The notes below the pieces were generated by a model. It did no database searches, was not told the DNA's origin, and saw nothing but the letters and a program-made list of their open reading frames with translations. Shown here piece after piece: positions 30,574 to 33,306 of a DNA stretch of 33,306 nucleotides. Both the position numbers and the translations under genes were made by a program. This DNA is from Lachnospiraceae bacterium (lineage in GTDB: Bacteria > Bacillota > Clostridia > Lachnospirales > Lachnospiraceae), in NCBI GenBank assembly GCA_019424135.1, contig JAHYZZ010000008.1, forward strand, positions 45,857 to 79,162, in the 5' to 3' direction. Each line of letters begins with the position of its first letter. Within the stretch, counting starts at the first letter, position 1.

Positions 30574-31521
30574 ATGTCATTTTTTACAAGTGCAGATGTT
30601 ACACTGGGAACAAAGCTTTTGGAAATCGTATATATTGTTATGGGATTAATCACAATTTATACGGGTGTGAAGAATGCAAGAGATAAGGAAAATCCATCCA
30701 GGACAGGAACAGCGATATTCTGGTGTGCCCTGGGGATCGTCCTGGCATTTGGACGCTGGATTCCGGCTGTTGTAGACGGGATACTGGTCATTGTGATGAC
30801 GCTGCCGGCTATTTTTGGAAAGGTAAAGATCGGAAATTCAGAGACGCCTACAGAAGAGTCCGTAAATAAGAAATATCAGTCTATTGGCATGAAGATTTTT
30901 GCACCTGCTTTGTCTATAGGTGTGTTTGCTATCCTGTTTGCCATCTTTCTTCCGGACCTGGGAGCCATTGTTGGAATCGGAGCAGGCATCATTGTATCGA
31001 TCATCCTGCTTATGGTATTCTCAAAAGACAATACTCCAAAAGTTTTCCTTCAGGATTCAGAAAGACTTTTGTCGACCGTAGGTCCCTTAAGTATGCTGCC
31101 GATGCTACTGGCAAGCCTTGGGGCAGTGTTTACAGCAGCAGGTGTCGGAGAAGTAATCTCTCAGATCGTTGGAAATGTCATTCCGAAGGGAAATGTTAAT
31201 GTGGGAATCGTTGTGTTTGCAGTAGGGATGGCACTGTTTACCATGATTATGGGAAACGCATTTGCGGCGATTACGGTAATGACGGTAGGTATTGGCGCTC
31301 CATTTGTTCTACAGTATGGCGCGGATCCAGTGGTAATCGGAATGTTAGCGCTGACCTGTGGATATTGCGGAACTCTTTGTACTCCGATGGCGGCAAACTT
31401 CAATATCGTTCCGGTTGCCATGCTGGACATGAAGAATCGGTTTGGAGTAATTAAAAATCAGGTAGTTCCGGCGGTGATTCTGTTGGTGGTTCAGATTATT
31501 TATATGATTGTATTGAAATAG
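30574..31521 (+). CDS. DUF979-family membrane protein (transporter subunit)
   Basis: 315 residues, about nine membrane segments. The signature GNAFAAITVMTVGIGAPFVL and CGYCGTLCTPMAANFNIVPVAMLDM, near residues 225-285, marks DUF979. Gly- and Pro-rich re-entrant loops there resemble ion-transporter-like carriers. It starts 13 bases after the DUF969 gene with AAGGGGG as ribosome site. Together with DUF969 it probably takes up pyroglutamyl peptides or 5-oxoproline, an inference from the pcp linkage. Confidence 0.86.
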   Translation: MSFFTSADVTLGTKLLEIVYIVMGLITIYTGVKNARDKENPSRTGTAIFWCALGIVLAFGRWIPAVVDGILVIVMTLPAIFGKVKIGNSETPTEESVNKKYQSIGMKIFAPALSIGVFAILFAIFLPDLGAIVGIGAGIIVSIILLMVFSKDNTPKVFLQDSERLLSTVGPLSMLPMLLASLGAVFTAAGVGEVISQIVGNVIPKGNVNVGIVVFAVGMALFTMIMGNAFAAITVMTVGIGAPFVLQYGADPVVIGMLALTCGYCGTLCTPMAANFNIVPVAMLDMKNRFGVIKNQVVPAVILLVVQIIYMIVLK

Positions 31522-31526
31522 AAGAT

Positions 31527-32534
31527 ATGGAATTTAGCGAAATTGAACGGTCTAAAATGATGAGTGGAGCTTCAGTCATTGCACGCAGGTGGATTCATTT
31601 GCGTGCAAGGGACCGGGTTTTGATTGTCACAACGGAGAACCATCTAAAAGAGGTTCAATTGATGAAACAATGTTTTCAAGAAAAATGCAGGCATGTGGAT
31701 CTTCTGGTTGTGGAAGATAAAGGAAAGAAAGTCGGAGTTTTGTTTGATGAGAACGAAGATGTTTTTGATGGCTATCATACGATCATAGGAGCCACAGAGT
31801 ATTCCATTGTGACAACAAAAGCCGCGAAACATGCAATAGAACGGGGGAGCAGATTTCTTTCGTTCCCACTGTCCACGAATAATGGTAAGTCTATGCTGGC
31901 ATATTCATTTTTGAAAATGGATACAAAGAAAAGCAAGTTGATGGCTCAGGTAATCAAAAAATATCTGGACGGAGCATCTGTTCTGGATGTGACGACTGCG
32001 GCCGGAACCAGTCTTAGGATGTATAAAAATGGAAGAAATGCCGGATTTTTCAACGGAGATGTGAAAGACGGGGGCGGATTTTCTTCGGCAAGTATTGAGC
32101 TTTATATTCCTATAGAAGAGACCAAGACAGAAGGTGTCATGGTGGTGGACGGATCTATGGGATATATCGGCAAAGTCAGGGAACCTTTTTCGATTAGATT
32201 CTCGGCAGGCCGAATCAGTGAGATTGAAAATAGTATAGATGGCAGGCGGCTGAAAGATTATCTGGTTAGTTTTGAAGATTTTGAAATGTATGTTGCCGGA
32301 GAATTTGGAATCGGATTGAATTCCTTTTCGAAATGCCGTGGAAAATGTTATATTGAAGACGAATCATCCTATGGAACGTTTCATATAGGCTTTGGCCGGA
32401 ATCTTGCCCTTGGTGGAGTGCATGAAGCCTCCAGTCATTTTGATCTGGTAGCTTTTGAGCCGGATATCTATGCGGACAACCGGAAAATAATGGAGAAGGG
32501 AAAAATTATCATCCCCGAACCGCAAGTATATTAG
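31527..32534 (+). CDS. M29-like (AmpS/leucyl) aminopeptidase
   Basis: 335 residues. C-terminal metal ligands of the M29 family can be placed as Glu191 (SIELYIPIEE), Glu259 (GEFGIG), His286 (GTFHIGFG), and His304 with Asp306 (SHFDLV), with spacing close to the known enzymes; this assignment is my inference. GTSLRMYKNGR and VVDGSMGYIG are further family motifs. The usual length is 400-415, so it is short, mainly at the N-terminus. It starts 5 bases after DUF979 and has no clear ribosome site, so it is likely translated by coupling. It should remove N-terminal residues from peptides in the cytoplasm. Confidence 0.8.
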   Translation: MEFSEIERSKMMSGASVIARRWIHLRARDRVLIVTTENHLKEVQLMKQCFQEKCRHVDLLVVEDKGKKVGVLFDENEDVFDGYHTIIGATEYSIVTTKAAKHAIERGSRFLSFPLSTNNGKSMLAYSFLKMDTKKSKLMAQVIKKYLDGASVLDVTTAAGTSLRMYKNGRNAGFFNGDVKDGGGFSSASIELYIPIEETKTEGVMVVDGSMGYIGKVREPFSIRFSAGRISEIENSIDGRRLKDYLVSFEDFEMYVAGEFGIGLNSFSKCRGKCYIEDESSYGTFHIGFGRNLALGGVHEASSHFDLVAFEPDIYADNRKIMEKGKIIIPEPQVY

Positions 32535-32548
32535 AAATGAGGAAAAGT

Positions 32549-33196
32549 ATGAAAGTATTGGTAACAGGATTTGATCCATTCGGAGGAGCCTTCATCAATC
32601 CCGCTTATGAGGCGGTCAAGCTTCTTCCAGATGAAATTCATGGAAACAGGATTTTGAAAAAGGAGATTCCTACTGTATTTGGAAAGGACGAGGAGGTATT
32701 AAGAGAGGTAATCAAGGAAGAGTCTCCGGACGTGGTGATCTGTGTTGGACAAGCCGGTGGAAGGTCGGGGATGACAGTGGAGAAGGTTGCGGTCAATCTG
32801 ATGGAGGCAAGGATTCCAGATAATGAAGGGAATCAGCCCTTGGATACCCCAGTGAAAGAAGATGGGGAAACAGCTTATTTTGCGAAGCTTCCTGTGAAAA
32901 AGATGGTGCAAGCTATGAAGGATCATCAGATTCCGGCGCGAGTATCATATACGGCTGGAACTTTTGTGTGTAATGATATCATGTATCGCCTGCTATATAT
33001 GATTGACCGGGAATATCCGGATATGCTCGGCGGGTTTATCCATGTCCCTTATTGTCCCGAACAGGTTCTGGATCTTCCAGACGGTACGCCAAGCATGTCT
33101 GTGGAGATGATATCTTCCGCTCTTTGCTGTGCGATTGAAGCGGTATGTACAGACCATGTTGAAGATTTAGATATTCCGATGGGGGAGACAGAGTAA
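32549..33196 (+). CDS. pcp: Pyroglutamyl-peptidase I
   Basis: 215 residues, the same length as the Bacillus enzyme. The catalytic triad is Glu78 (MTVEKVAVN), Cys141 (AGTFVCNDIMYRLL) and His165 (GGFIHVPYCPEQ), each three less than Glu81, Cys144 and His168 in Bacillus. It removes N-terminal pyroglutamate from peptides in the cytoplasm. ATG 32549 has GAGG 6 bases upstream and gives MKVLVTGFDPFGG, the family start; ATG 32537 would add four residues. 14 bases after the M29-like gene. Last gene of the operon; no terminator was seen before the tRNA promoter. Confidence 0.97.
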   Translation: MKVLVTGFDPFGGAFINPAYEAVKLLPDEIHGNRILKKEIPTVFGKDEEVLREVIKEESPDVVICVGQAGGRSGMTVEKVAVNLMEARIPDNEGNQPLDTPVKEDGETAYFAKLPVKKMVQAMKDHQIPARVSYTAGTFVCNDIMYRLLYMIDREYPDMLGGFIHVPYCPEQVLDLPDGTPSMSVEMISSALCCAIEAVCTDHVEDLDIPMGETE

Positions 33197-33213
33197 TCTT
33201 TCCCATGTAGTAT

Positions 33214-33242
33214 TTGCATTTTTGGTTGAAATGTATTATAAT
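33214..33242 (+). promoter_or_regulatory. Promoter of the tRNA-Gly gene
   Basis: TTGCAT (33214-33219), 17 bases, TATAAT (33237-33242), ending nine bases before the tRNA. Confidence 0.8.
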
Positions 33243-33251
33243 ACTCTTCAG

Positions 33252-33306
33252 GCAGATGTAGTTCATCGGTAGAACACCAGCTTCCCAAGCTGGGGAGGCG
33301 GGTTCG
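33252..33306 (+). tRNA. tRNA-Gly (CCC), 3' end cut by the window
   Basis: Acceptor 5' strand GCAGATG, then TA, D-stem GTTC...GAAC, anticodon stem CCAGC/GCTGG with loop TTCCCAA, giving anticodon CCC for glycine. The variable loop is followed by the T-stem and GGTTCG, where the window stops. About 20 bases of the T-arm and acceptor 3' strand are missing. Confidence 0.92.

Overview
The window looks like the chromosome of an anaerobic, spore-forming member of the Firmicutes, most likely class Clostridia and probably Lachnospiraceae. The reasons are the FabK-type enoyl reductase next to accA, the complete [FeFe]-hydrogenase maturation set hydE-hydG-hydF, the forespore operons spoIIAA-spoIIAB-sigF and spoVAA-AE, a T-box leader on valS, and strong AGGAGG ribosome binding sites. 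No species name can be given from this sequence alone. Genes are tightly packed and no phage, insertion sequence, rRNA or CRISPR array was seen.

Layout. 1-2.5 kb (+): the 3' end of accA, a FabK/nitronate monooxygenase-like FMN enzyme, then a separately promoted MarR regulator and sirtuin, closed by a terminator. 2.5-2.9 kb: a single-domain rhodanese. 2.9-7.6 kb (-): hydE, hydG, hydF and a TatD-associated radical SAM protein, behind a sigma-A-type promoter and a structured leader with its own terminator. 7.7-8.2 kb (-): a small soluble P-type-ATPase-like HAD protein. 8.3-10.6 kb (+): a deoxyinosine DNA glycosylase translationally coupled to a zinc macrodomain hydrolase, then an AEC-family permease. 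10.7-18.8 kb (+): a valine T-box leader driving valS, an LtaS-like membrane sulfatase, folC, a 44-residue protein and a membrane-anchored TPR protein, with overlapping genes and a terminator at the end. 19-23.7 kb (+): the sporulation block, with a very good sigma-G-type promoter in front of the spoVA part. 23.8-25.5 kb: an Na/Pi-cotransporter. 25.4-26.3 kb (-): a small unknown protein and a TetR regulator. 26.4-33.2 kb (+), divergent from tetR: a 1,091-residue M14-type metallopeptidase, the membrane pair DUF969-DUF979, an M29-like aminopeptidase and pyroglutamyl peptidase. The window ends inside a tRNA-Gly(CCC).

Three things stand out. (1) Four copies of a near-perfect palindrome (core GGGGACGGGGGATTTY, TG loop, its complement) sit 28-48 bases before a start codon, always in the same orientation relative to the downstream gene. 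One copy has a compensatory base-pair change, the arms extend into copy-specific flanks, and each copy has one or more DnaA-box-like 9-mers (TGTGGATAA) nearby. Copies lie inside the hyd and spoVA operons and in front of spoIIA. (2) The hydE leader has the architecture of a riboswitch or attenuator: long-range closing stem, terminator, and an alternative pairing that would break the terminator. I cannot match it to a known class. (3) The TetR-M14-DUF969-DUF979-M29-Pcp cluster reads as a self-contained module for importing peptides, including pyroglutamyl peptides, and degrading them in the cytoplasm; this function is inferred.
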